Source: Armillaria gallica (lineage: Eukaryota; Basidiomycota; Agaricomycetes; Agaricales; Physalacriaceae). Taken from it: DNA of 64,000 nt. The notes beneath the pieces are model-generated. The model was given only the letters and a program-made list of their open reading frames with translations. It was not told where the DNA came from and ran no database searches. Positions within the stretch are counted from its first letter, which is position 1. Each line of letters opens with the position of its first letter. Positions 10,786 through 22,083 of this stretch are shown one piece after another. Location: NCBI GenBank assembly GCA_037576215.1, contig JBANDB010000019.1:751501-815500 (forward strand). Direction: 5' to 3'. The position numbers and the translations under genes are program-made.

Positions 10786-13700
10786 TTGGAGCTGGGAACC
10801 GTAAATGGGAAGTACGTCGGGCCGCCCAAATGTATCTCTTTGAAGTAAGCATCACGAAATCACCGGCATCGATCGGCAAGAGGCGCCACGTGATGGGAAT
10901 CATGCCAAAATTGGCAGGTCCGTGTTCTTTGCCATTCGTTCGTGTCGTCTCGCTCTGAGACGGCGCGGCGAGCTAGGAGGACATCGAGGGTACGCCAGGT
11001 GGTCACTGGCTGGTGTTAGGCAGTACCTGTGAGGCGGCAGGACTGCATAATCGACGTGGGAGTCGATTTGGGTACCAAGGTGCTTCATTTCTCTTTTTTA
11101 ATGCTACAGCTAACGAGTTTTCATCGGATCGTTAGAGGCTCATTCCCAGCAACCGAGAAACGTTCTATTGGCATCGTCAACGCTCTCAAACGACTATACG
11201 GCTCGCTGTTTCCCCGCGAATTCAGGACGACTCTCGCGGCACCACCCTCACTTCAAATACAACGGCGAATTTTCTCCAAGACTCCCAATGCTTAGCCTGC
11301 GGTGTCTACTGCAGAAGGAGCGCTAACAGACACGACAACGACCAGATCTGTGGTCTTGAAGCTCGTCATTTGCTCGCCGCCGCCGCCAATTTCCCACTTT
11401 CCCTCAATTTCACCCCACACAATTGCTGACGCAACACGTTAAACACATGACCACACCTTTGGAAGGTTCAACGCGTTTGGTCTAGACCATCGCCATGCCC
11501 GTCGTCGACGCAGGCTCGCCGCTGTCTCCCCCCAATACCGTCCTGCTGGCCTCAAACGTAGACGACGACTTTCCTGGAGTTTAAATCGCCTTGGGAATGA
11601 CATCTTCCCCACGAATACCATCCAACGGTATGAACTACGTCGCCGGATCGGTCGTCGATGTCGGGTTGATGCCGCCGACCACTTTTCACAATTTGACCAC
11701 TATCCTCGCCTCTTACGGTGACTACGGCGCTTTTTCAGCCTCAAGTGCAGCGGCGACGAGTGGTACAGCAGTATCACCACCAGATGCAAGGATGGGGACT
11801 GTCGTTACGGTTCTCCTGCCTACTTCGTGTGTGATTTCTCTCTTTTTATTGCTAAAGCTGACGAATTTTCATAGAATCTTCATAAGCTCATTGCCAGCAA
11901 CCTTAAATTATCTGGCCCGCAACCGTCGCATTGAAGCTCAATACGACACTTTGGGATAGGAGGGGGAGACAGGAGCTGACTTTTCCGGCTCTGACGGTAC
12001 GTCAATGAACCTTGACGATACCATTTTACTCATAGGGGCAAACACCAGGATGTCTCGGCCTCTGATATCGTCCATGGTAGTGACGACTGCAATAGTTTTA
12101 ACGACGACGACGTGAGTATAAGTGATGAGACTTTGACTTTTGAGGCACTCATTGGAATAAGGTACGTGTCATTTTTGTCGGCATCGCTCGTCGCTTACCA
12201 AGGACCAGGGGACACGCATATAATCAGGTCAGTATGACATCCTGGTCTTCTGGGGAGGATATGCAACAATTTAGACGGAGGGAGTATCAGTGGTACGCAC
12301 ATCTCGCAGGCGCTCCCTCAAAGTCCTGCTAACTGATTCTTGTTTCAGGTATCCTAGCTGGATATTTATCTATAGGGCTCCTTCTACCCGTACAAGCGTT
12401 ATGTAGCATTGCGTTGGCTGCTAAACACATCACATTTTCATTTTGGACTGTGAAGCGAACCAGTAAACCCAGCCTCAGGCAAACCAACGTTAAGCGTTAT
12501 TTTGTACCCTTGACCATCCCCGCTGAAGCCAACTCTTCGCTCGTCTTCTGGTGTTGATTTTCCGATTGTATGAATATGTGCTCTCTTTCATATCTAGCCT
12601 TGATCCTCGTGTTAGATGTTCTCTCAAATTCCGGTCTTTAAGCTTTAATGTTTAACGTTAACTCTCGTCCATGCCGATACTGATGCTAATGTACCAACAA
12701 TCGCGTCACTTTACGGCACTTCTGATGGAATTAGGACGCTCCAAGGTCAACGCTAGCCCAATATGTGACAAAGGCCTGCCGAGGACCTTCGGCGCTCGCT
12801 TTATAGTAGCATTGACTGCTCGGCAGACTTCAGCGAAGGCGAGGATTGTCGCTTCAAGTGGCGTTATTGCGTGTTAGGCCTACAGGGCTCTTTTTCATGG
12901 CTGAATACCTGACAGTTTCCGCCTGTCCCAATCCACGTTATTAATCCAGCGTGACTTCCAGTCGACGTCTTCAGCATCTCATTGACGACGGGTATCATGG
13001 CAACCAAAGGCCAGATAGTTCGTGATCAATCAATGGGATTGGCGGGAAGGGTACCATGAAAATGGGCAAGTAGTTTCATGACGGTATGTTCAAAGCCCTT
13101 CTCTTTCAGTTATTGCTCAATATCGTCGAAAGGTGATACCGACGCGAAATTAGTATCTAGGAAAAACGAGACATCAGATGCGTAGGTCAAACCTTTCTAC
13201 TTCTGTTTGCTCTAATCTCATTTTGGCCATCGAGTGACGATCTAATCACTCTGTAGCTCATCAATTTCTCGCAAAGCTTTATTTCAGCTCACTTGGCTAC
13301 AAAATTTCCCTGCCATCAGCGAAACTCAAGACGGGTTTAACCTACCGCGGAGCGAAGCGAATGTCTCGACCACGAGACCGCATTATGGCCATTTTTAGTT
13401 GTATTCCATCAGAGACGGTCTCGAGATCCTATTTTACATGTCTCCGAGTCACTTAGATTCGACGGAGCATAGTAGTCCATTCGAGGCGAGATTACAGGAA
13501 CCTTGAATAGCTCAGAAAGGCCGAGATATTGTTCCATCTGCCGCAAGATCTGTGCTAAAAGTGTGCCAGTATGCAATGCGTTCGATGTTTCAGCCTCCGC
13601 TCGTGTTGTCCCAATCTCTGAAAACGGGGTCAGCCTGCTGATAACGCTATTACCAATTATCTAATTCGATATAGGCAATGAACCTCCGTCCCTGGACCGG

Positions 13701-15500
13701 TCTATGCTGAAAGCCCTCGGTGTCATTTGAGTCTTCCGGTCTCGAAATCGAGATGGTCACCTTGAAGATTCCAAACCTCGTAAGTGAATTCAATGTCGCC
13801 TTTGTATCCAGCTAAATTTTCTCCTCAGTGGTTCTGAAAAATGATACTGGAACCACAATCTTTATCTTCTCACATGCATACTAATTCTAAGAGTCTCTTT
13901 AAACTCTGATGCACAGGCCGAATATTATGTGCAATTATTCGGAATCCCTACCACATCCTTCGTATCAGCTCCTCCCAAGGGCTGTAAGGCGCGCGTATTC
14001 ACGATCGCCATTTCAGTATACATCCAATAACCGCTTCCCGTGTCTTGACCATTTTATCGAATTAATGTGACCTCGCTTTCCTCTCCAGTACAACAACAAC
14101 AAACCCCCTTCCTCTGTGTTGAATCCACGACTTTGTCGGAAGACAGAGCTTCGAGATTACTTAAAGTCGGGGCGGGAAGTCTAACAGAGACTTTTAGGTG
14201 TGTCAGTGCCTAACCTCTCCGAGAACCGTTTTACTGATGTTAGAAACATTCAAGCTGTGGTTGTTAGGCAGTTCATGATGCTCCGACAAGAGGGTAACCT
14301 CAGACAGGCAAAAGCGAATGGAAGGAAGGAAGGCGACATTTGGAACACTCGTTTGTGCGTATCTCTATTGTTGCGTCCATTTATTTATTAACGGGAAGCA
14401 GACCACATTTGGGACACGCATACAATCACGACCTCGGAGAGGAAATGTTATAGCATACATGCCAGTTCTCCGAAGTACTACCTGGTACGCATATGCTCTC
14501 TGTTGCATTAGACGGATGGATAGCTGACCATTGTGATTAGGTGTTTCGGGATTCCAGCTTCCTCACCAATTCTAGTGCTGCTTGCGAACAGCTACCTTGC
14601 CTCGACTCCTCCCACCGGTGACAAAAGCAAAGAGGAAGGTCTCGTGGAAAATTCGTACCGACGAGTCGCTATGTACCTCAAACTCTTAATACAAGACTTC
14701 GAAGAGCGAATGAAACGTTCTAGGAGGAGTCGCAGAGATATCGGTAGATTGTTCTCTCTTAACAAATCTCCTACTTGCTCATCGATGCCCAGAATATATA
14801 TCAGCTGTGCATAGAATCAGGTCACGAATATTCTACCAGCATGGTCGAAGGCCAGTTTAACTGTGCTGCGATGCTAGTACATATCCCAGCCTATAATTCG
14901 ATAGTACCCATGCTCAGTTCACAACAGAAACTCGAGCGTAAAGTCTCTGTGCAGTCCCCACTTTTGAACATCTGGTACATGGCCAGAATTTTAGTAACCG
15001 TCCTGTTTGTTGCAGTTACGAGATTCCTAACATCACAAGACAGTTTGAAAGCACCCTATGGAGGTTTTCAGCCACATTTTGCAAAAAGAGTCAGTACCCT
15101 TCCTCTTTCATGTCCTTGGTCTAGGTGACGTTCTTTCTTGTAGACTGCACCTTAGATCGTTCTTTCTTGCTCACGGCTACGCATGATCACCGCTCATTCT
15201 GCTAGCGTCGACAACGAAGTACTTGCTTGAAATTTGATACATTCGAGATAAAAATAAACATGACATTGTACTGTAGAAATCGTGCAATACGTCAGCACCA
15301 TCGTTCTGCAAAACCTGATATCGTTGTTTTGAAACTCTTCGCTAGCCAAAGAGAGAGATTACGGAATTAGTATCAACATTGACGAGGTTACCTGTTGGAC
15401 GCTGCTTTGCATAACGCATTAGCGGTTGATGATGGTGACGGTGAGTAGCGCGCACAACTGCAACGAGCACTTGCTCCTCCACACAGAACAAAGACCGACT
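10786..15500. other. CpG-rich region without a recognisable gene
   Basis: Scattered frames of 60-122 codons show no known motif. One internal similarity stands out: 11080-11160 and 11830-11905 share a pyrimidine-rich intron-like run followed by a coding-like segment (LTSFHRIVRGSFPAT versus LTNFHRIFISSLPAT), so a small duplicated gene or exon may be present. Frames at 14533-14814 and 14775-15128 may be parts of a decayed gene. I see no RNA genes. Confidence 0.35.
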
Positions 15501-15532
15501 GGTTTACAGTAGATATACACCATTGAATGATT

Positions 15533-15563
15533 ATAGGTATGGGCTATTACAGAGTCGACTGTA
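15533..15563. repeat. Isolated Tc1/mariner-type MITE end
   Basis: The end reads, inverted, TACAGTCGACTCTGTAATAG and then CCCATACCT. It matches the terminal inverted repeat of the complete MITE at 59373-59553 at all but a few positions, including the flanking TA. A convincing partner end is not visible upstream (a weak match starts at 15504), so this is a fragment or a strongly shortened copy. One difference from the 59-kb copy is CG here versus CA there. Confidence 0.6.
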
Positions 15564-15582
15564 TATATCTATTTAAAATAAT

Positions 15583-15701
15583 CCGGGTCGGGTGACCCGG
15601 TAACCCGTGTGACCCACAGGTTACCCGTGACCCATGTGACGGGTACGGGTTTTTTCCGGGTTCGGGTCGGGTCTGAATTTTCTGACCCGGACCCGACCCG
15701 G
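15583..15701. repeat. GC-rich inverted and tandem repeat, possible tiny MITE
   Basis: The segment opens with CCGGGTCGGGT and closes with its exact reverse complement ACCCGACCCGG. Between them are many copies of GGGT / ACCC units in both orientations (for example GGTGACCCGGTAACCCGTG). It can fold into several hairpins. It sits about 20 bp from the MITE end at 15533-15563. No coding content. Confidence 0.7.
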
Positions 15702-15738
15702 GCTGTTCACTAAGTCTTAGTCTGATTCTGATTTTGAT

Positions 15739-16334
15739 TCACACCGCGTCTTTGTAGAGCGAATCTAAAGGAGTTCCTGTAATCACTTTTTGCTCGTGGG
15801 CAAACCCAGCTTCCTTGTGGCTCATCATCAGCTCGAAGTCTCGAACACCTTTCTTCCCTGGCTGACCCTGAAGTTTATCAAGATGGTAATTCAACATCCG
15901 TACAAGGGGGCCTCGCTTCCTCATCGTGTCTTGTTGAACACTCTGCGTGTTGGCCTAACAAATCGATAAGGGTACGATCACGTTCCAACTTTCAAGACCC
16001 ATCAAAGTTCCGAGCAGCTTATTTCTTCCGTCCTTGGGATATCTTACAACTGGTGTGGAACCATGTACTACTTTGTGCTTCATCAGATATCGACCGATAA
16101 ATCCTTAGCTGCTTCCAAAAAGAGTATCTCTTTATGTTCGGACCTGTCAGAAGTCATGCTCTTGTCGCAGGACCAAGGATCTCGGATAAAGTAGAGAGCA
16201 TCCCTATCGATGGCGCCCGTGAAGCAAGTACCGAGCTCCGATCTATCGATTACTATCTCATATACAACCAGATGTCTCTCGTGTTTGGTTGCTCTGTACC
16301 CCCATTCTACGCCTGCAGCAGCGTTCACTGCCAC
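15739..16334 (-). pseudogene. Possible fungal protein-kinase-like (FunK1-type) remnant
   Basis: Two minus-strand frames (16334-16083 and 15924-15739) are spaced as parts of one protein. The first has ALYFIRDPWSCDKS followed by EILFLEAAKDL, reminiscent of the N-lobe of FunK1-type kinases. The second ends KVITGTPL, like the TGT-P segment after the DFG loop in that family. The catalytic HRD loop was not found. Recognition is weak; this may be another family. Confidence 0.25.
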
Positions 16335-17340
16335 TATGGTCCTTTTTACAATCCCTAATAGTCCAATGGATCACCTCCTTCGAGGTGCCCACCGAATGAA
16401 ACAAAGTGGTCGAGTCCTATGCGTCCTTCATGGCGAAATCACTCCCCATTTGTTCGAGCAGAGCTTTGAACGGTATATCACGTAGGGTTCAACGTCATGG
16501 ATGACTACTTGCATGCTAAATTTTGAACATCATACCAAGCTGTAGAGATATACGCACTGCGCTCATGGATTCGATGGACGCCACATTTCTTTCTGGAATC
16601 ATGGATTCGACGGTGCAAAATCTTGCTGCAGACTTTCACACAGAAACCAAGGATCTCTTTCAGAGTGCGAAGGTCCGTCGATTGTAACTGGATACATAAC
16701 TTTGGATCGCTAACAATTCCATGAAGACTCACTCTGAAGTTGCACGCATGTATGACCGGACCATCGTGGGTGAGTTACTCCTTTCTTTGACCATGGCTGC
16801 CACTGATTCTATTTATCATAAAACACCCTGGCAGACAAAACCCGCATTGTTACTACAAGAGCATTATTGTTCGTCGACCCAATTTATGATTTTTCACTTA
16901 TATCGGTTATCTGATATTGTAATATACTCCAGGGGCAATTCTTTCCGAAAGTTTGTGAGCAGTATTGTCGTACTTGAACCGCTGATTTTGAATTGATTGA
17001 TCGATTGATACAGCTGGATGAAGAGGACAGCATTATGGCAAAGCTGCATGCTATCTATAGTGTGTCAATTTCCCAAGTTCTCCTATGACCTGCAGTATAA
17101 CTCACAGCGTCAAGAGGTTAAATGTGACAAAGTTGCAGAGCCGCAGTGAGTGTGCAATCTACAGGAACATGAATCATTCATCCTGAAGATTACCAGACAC
17201 CGGGTGCCGCTCAAAAAATTAGCTGAGCCATCTGTACAAACCAGGGGAGTATGTTTATAAATAGAGTCCTCCAAAGCCTGACGTTCAATGTATTGTGATC
17301 TCACTCCAGTAGCCGTTCTGTTTCAATCGCTTCCGGGCCA

Positions 17341-17830
17341 ATGACGGACATTGAGATACCAGATTCCGTCGCAACGACTAGCGCCGGCGAGTCACCAGAA
17401 ATAGATGAAAGCACAGCCGCCGAGGACGGTTCTTTCAGCCATTTGTACGTCATATCATTTAAAAATTTCTTCCCTAGCTTTATCATTCGGAGTTAGAAAG
17501 CGAACGGCTGACCTAGAGCATCATCACGACGTAGTTGAGGATCGTGGCGGCTGTAGTGAGCCACCTATGTCTACCAAGAAAAGGGCCACATCGAAGGACC
17601 CTAATAGATATTCTATGGCCGCCACCTATGCAGAATCCACAGAATCCCTTTCCATGTCACCAGAACAATTGGTAGCTCAGACGCAGTACCACGGTGCCCG
17701 AGGGGCTACTCGTTCGGTGACGCCTGGAACCAACATCACTCAGACTCAGGTCGGATACCAGGCTTCATCATGGGAAGTAATTGCGGGAAACCTTGGTCTT
17801 CTTCACAATCCGCGGGACGTTCAAGGATAA
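17341..17830 (+). CDS. Hypothetical protein, two exons, 145 aa
   Basis: The ATG at 17341 opens exon 1 (17341-17444). A 52-nt intron (17445-17496, GTACGT donor, GTTAG acceptor) joins it in frame to exon 2 (17497-17830), which ends in TAA. The protein is hydrophilic: an acidic Ser/Thr-rich N-terminus (MTDIEIPDSVATTSAGESPE), a basic patch (STKKRATSKD) and a Gln/Ser/Thr-rich second half. No domain recognised; probably largely disordered. The kinase-like gene starts about 450 bp downstream on the same strand. The splice is inferred from frame and consensus sites. The coding frame is clean, which is unusual in this window. Confidence 0.45.
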
Positions 17831-18278
17831 TTCCAGAATTCATTCCCTCAGTTGAATTTGATGTATGAGACAAGTCAGTAGTAATGAATCAATTCTATAC
17901 AGCAACAATTTAATTGTGTATTATACATCTGGGACTCAATCCTTTTCGAGCCATCTGGAGAGCCTCTGAGAACGTGCTGCTGATATGAATTATCGTTTCG
18001 AGTGGTCGCTGGCAGTGGTAACTCGCCGACGTCGATCGGTACCTGCCGTGCAGATGCATCAATGAAATGTACACACTGAAGTGATAATTCAGCTCATTGA
18101 ATAATACCAAGAGCATCGAGCGCTTGGCAGCGTTGGCACTGACTCCTGCCCTGGCCTGGCGGCGCGCCAAACGAGAGTGGTCCTGATCATGCGGAAATCA
18201 CGTGGCAAGGACATATCAAGGTGATGACGTGTTGTAAATTCAAATTGAACGTCCAAACCTTCAGCATTCGTGGCCCCC

Positions 18279-19670
18279 ATGTTCAAGACCAAACGGCGAT
18301 GGGACAACACGGGTCGAAGAATCGTTATACCGATAATCAATCCCATTCTTGACCAGTTCTGGGTCGATGCAAGACTCTTCCTTGAAGAATCGGGTTACAG
18401 AATACCACCGAAGTTCAATTCCGACTGGAAACCCACGAATGAGGCTGAAAGGCGACAAGCCATATCTCGATTGCCGGTACGGAATTGTGGCATTGGTGCA
18501 TTACCTTGCTCATTCTGTTCTAGCGGCCTTTTCTTATTTCTGCGGTGCGACTAAAGGATAACGTTCCTGTCATCCTGAAGAGTGTTGAAATAGACTCGCC
18601 AGAATTCGAAATATCGATCTTATTTTCCTCACCACCTCTCTCACTTGATCCACGAAACCATTGCATCCCTGTTTACGAGGTCCTGAAATTTGGAAGCCAT
18701 GCGATCCTCGTACTCCCGATATTACGACTGTTCTGGGATCCTCCATTTGATACGGTGGGGGAAGTGTTAGAATGTTTCAGACAGATATTTGAGGTGTGTG
18801 TATTACTTTCTGTTCTTTTTTTTCATGTAGATTGACGCGCTGCTAGGGTGTTCAGTTTATGCATCAACATTTCGTCGCTCACCGGTAAGTCTATCATTCT
18901 GGGGATACCTAATAACTTGACTCTCGGCCCTTGAAGTGATTGCACGATCATGAACGTTATGATGGATCCAACAAAGATGTATCCGGAAGGATACATCCCT
19001 GAACGACCCTACATGAAGGTCGACTGCAGTGGTCACGTTTCGCCGAGTTGCACGCGTACAGCGTGTTGGCCACGTTACTACCTCATTGACTTTGGACATG
19101 CTCGTCGATACGATCCAGCGAATGGTATTCCTAGCGAGCCAATCTTGCGGGGAGCAGACAGAACGGCACCTGAGCATTCGAAGCCTGTTGCGCCGTTTGA
19201 GTGTAATCCGTTCCCTACGGACATATATTACCTTGGAAATATGCTCAGAGAATATTTCCTTGATGTAGGTGCTACATGAATTCTCCCTTGCTCGATATAA
19301 TTGTCATCTCTAGACAAAAGCTCACTGCAATCCTACTCGAATTGGTCTGGACTTTTTACGGCCGCTTGTCGCAGACATGGTGAAGGAGAACCCTTCCGAG
19401 CGGCCCACCATAGATGACGTGGCGATCCAATTTGACAAGCTGGTTAAATCACGCTCCTTCTGGCGTCTGCAAGCCGTCACTCAACTGGGGAATCAACCAT
19501 ATTTTTTTCCTTTCGCCTACTTCGCTCGACGCTTAAAATTTGCTCTCAGGTTTAGATCACCTTTACCCAAGATTGCTACAACCCCCACGAGGGTGTTGAC
19601 TGCCCCACATGAATTCTACACAGCGAGTCGACAACGAGTCGCTGAGATGCCTGGCGAGCTCGCGACTTGA
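18279..19670 (+). CDS. Protein-kinase-like protein, five exons, apparently intact (396 aa)
   Basis: Exons 18279-18476, 18524-18793, 18847-18884, 18937-19264 and 19314-19670 join to 1191 nt with no internal stop; all four introns are GT-AG, 47-53 nt. The product has kinase landmarks in order: VILK (candidate ATP-binding Lys), VAHRDCTIMNVMMD (HRD catalytic loop with downstream Asn, rebuilt exactly by splicing intron 3), YYLIDFGHARRYD (DFG) and PFPTDIYYLGNMLRE (F-helix region), then NPSERPT. It resembles an expanded Agaricomycete kinase-like family of about 350-420 residues; substrate unknown. There is an upstream in-frame stop at 18246, so the ATG at 18279 is the first usable start unless a 5' exon exists. 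The key residues are present, so activity is plausible. Confidence 0.75.
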
Positions 19671-19879
19671 CGACGCTATTTCCTTAGGTCGGCCGTGGAT
19701 GTGTCAGTCATTTCGGCTCGTTAGTATGGAATACCGGACTGGTACGCTCTATTTCAAATGGAGTGATGCCATAAGAACCCCAGACACTGCGGATCGGATA
19801 TGTTCCTGTGCCTTTTTTTTAATTAATCTCTTTTTTCCAACCCTGAATCCATAACCGGAAATAATACTTTCATAAATCC

Positions 19880-20881
19880 AACCGATACTTATGTAAGTGC
19901 CAAATATATGCCGAGCCGGGCCAGGCAGGGACGGAAGTTTTGATGTCGGGCCTCCGCATGTGGATTTAATGACAAAGGTTTTGAGAAATAATGCAATGAA
20001 CATTATTGAGATAATGCTTGCAAGGCCCACATCAGGGACAGAGCCTGCTATGTTTACTCCCCTCGAAAGTATAATAGTATCTTTGTGTTACCGTTCTGAA
20101 TATCCTTGAATTCTGCAGAAGAGAGTTTCTATCATGGTAATTCTAATCTCATTTTATGCAAAGAACTTATCATCATCAAACATCAAACTGGAAATACTTA
20201 TTAAATAAGCTCACACCTTCTCATAGAATCCCAGGCAGACTAGGCTTCGGCCAGTCAACTCCATGATAGTAATGGTCAGTCATATGTAAGCAGTGACAAG
20301 CCAAGTCATCACCACACCACATATTTTACCTTCAAGGAAGTATTTCAGCACTAGGCCAGGAGATTTTTCTGTAAATAGGAATTTTTGTGACATCGGACTT
20401 CAGCTTTTTGTCAAATCTCAGAAACTGTCATCCCTCTATAAAACCTACTAACATAGCAGGAATAATACTTGCAAGGTCTTAGTATCTTCTTTTTACTAGC
20501 TTATCTTGGAGTCACCATGCTTCTCTTCCACTGCTTCTCTTCTCAGTTACTGCATCTTTCAGTGAGTGAAAATGCTTTCCATTGTTCACCTGTGTCACTT
20601 GTCTTTTGTGCTCTACTATTCATCAACCCTCCTCTCCTCCCAAATCTGTAGTTACTATACTATTATGGCTATATATTCACATAACCCATAACAAGGGCCT
20701 GTAGTATGAAGATCTCTGAAGATGGCATATTTTCATCTGTAATCAGCCTTTGTCACAGTCAGAAAGGAATAGTAAGGTATACTGTTTGTAAAGAATCCCT
20801 ATCGACTCCAATCATATCTGCATTCAACCAGAGCCCCATCCAATAAGCATTCCCATGTGCACTCATTGCGATAAGGAGTAA
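19880..20881. other. CpG-poor flank of the retrotransposon; no gene seen
   Basis: Composition changes near 19.9 kb from CpG-rich to CpG-poor, and the retrotransposon landed about 1 kb inside the CpG-poor part. The longest frame (20469-20651) is a short hydrophobic run without motifs. No repeat match within the window was noticed. Confidence 0.4.
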
Positions 20882-20886
20882 TCATC

Positions 20887-21248
20887 TGTTACGATTTCTT
20901 CCTTTTTTCCTTATCTTATCTTATCCGGCACCTCGGCACCTCGCGGCACCTCGGCATACGGCACAATACCCCAAGACTTCGATAGATTACCCCAAAGCTT
21001 CCTTACGAAGCCGCAACCCATTAATTATTTTTAGATCCCACACATCCTATATAAGTAGCACAGCTCTCAGCCATGTACCCTAGCTTCGAGCTAAGTTTAT
21101 ACACTCCAGGCTTTTCTCTTATCGCTTGCTGAGAGTCTAACGTTATCCAATGCTCCACTGTAACAATCAACGGTATCGTGGGTGATTGTCCGAACGCGAG
21201 ACAGCCCGCTTTCACCTTGTATTGTTATTCCTGAGCCCGGACATAATA
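20887..21248 (+). repeat. 5' LTR
   Basis: 362 bp, starting TGTTACGATT and ending ACATAATA. Compared with the 3' LTR it differs by four transitions, two of them at CpG sites (the G in CGCGGCAC here is A in the other LTR; CACAATAC here is CACGATAC there). The last dinucleotide is TA where the other LTR has the canonical CA, so this copy's end has mutated. Confidence 0.95.
21048..21055 (+). promoter_or_regulatory. TATA box of the retrotransposon promoter
   Basis: TATATAAG lies in the LTR, 34 bp (first T to first A) upstream of AGCTTCGAGCTAA at 21082. That is normal TATA-to-start spacing, so transcription probably begins at or next to 21082. The same box is in the 3' LTR. The start site is inferred. 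Confidence 0.7.
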
Positions 21249-21249
21249 A

Positions 21250-21262
21250 TTAGCTCGAAGCT
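21250..21262 (+). promoter_or_regulatory. Primer-binding site of self-priming type
   Basis: TTAGCTCGAAGCT lies one base after the 5' LTR and is the exact 13-nt reverse complement of 21082-21094 inside the LTR, at the predicted RNA 5' end. This is the arrangement known from Tf1, in which the RNA's own 5' end folds back, is cut and primes minus-strand synthesis. No TGG-type tRNA primer-binding site is present here. Confidence 0.75.
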
Positions 21263-21346
21263 TTCCCCTTTAACCTCCACCCGTAGACCGAAGCATGGTG
21301 GGTCCACCTTAGGGACGACTACTGGTACGTTCCCCCGGAACCACCC

Positions 21347-22083
21347 ATACCAGCCACTCCGGAGGAAGTCGCCGATTACGACGCAGGACCCCGATACCGA
21401 TACCCCTCTTGGGTCGACTTTGTAAACGACTTTCGTCAACAATTCCGCGACCCTGCCATCGAACTTGTCCACGAGAAAAGGATGTTCGAGATCAAGATGG
21501 GCAACGACCCTGCCCATATATTCTTCCGAAGGATGGAGCGCGAGGCCAAGTTGGCCAATCGCTTGACGGACCAGAGCGAGCGGGGGTGCTCGTCACCGCG
21601 GTCCGAAAAGGGGTTCCGCCGTCTTACGGATCCATGATCGCAAGCATCGGGTTCGGCATCCCGCGCACTTATATGGAGTGGAAACTCCGCATCACCCTCA
21701 TGTATGAAGAGAAGCAGAAGCAGAGGGTCTTCGAACAGACCCAGGGGATCGAACGTTACCCCGACAAAAAACCGAAGGATGCGCCCAAACCGACGCCGTC
21801 AAAAAGGTCCGACGCACCGACCGCCAAACCGACAGAGGGGACGAGAGCCCGCGATGAGGGGGGAAGATGGGTTCCCGTCACCACCACGACTTTCGGTGGT
21901 CAGGGATTACCCATGGACATCGACGCAAAGAAGTCCCGACAACGCCGAGAGGGCAGATGTTTCCGATGCGACGAAAAAGGGCATCTCAGCAAAGACTGCC
22001 CCCATAAGGGCGAGAGGCGGGAGGTGCGCGCCATTGAGGCGGCACCAGAGCCGCCCGCGCCGACGACGGAGGCGAAGAGGTAA
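21347..22083 (+). pseudogene. gag: gag, frameshifted, apparently N-terminally short
   Basis: Gag forms the RNA-packaging particle. A capsid-like segment (WVDFVNDFRQQFRDPAIELV, then ending TDQSER) reads in one frame up to about 21586. Capsid sequence continues from about 21587 (GVLVTAVRKGVPPSYGSM) one frame over, then a basic linker and a CCHC zinc knuckle (CFRCDEKGHLSKDC, 21958-21999), with TAA at 22081-22083. The switch falls at a run of five G (21582-21586), consistent with loss of one G. No in-frame ATG was found, and only about 50 codons fit between the LTR and the conserved capsid part, so the N-terminus looks short or deleted. Confidence 0.8.

Noticed and set aside
21250..21270. tRNA primer-binding site after the 5' LTR
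   Set aside because: The sequence lacks the TGG start of a tRNA-complementary site, and the exact complement to the LTR's own RNA start is a much better explanation.
21704..22083. ATG at 21704 as the true start of the pol protein
   Set aside because: The first 130 codons of that frame are an Arg/Pro-rich out-of-frame reading of gag; protein-like pol sequence begins only after the gag stop.
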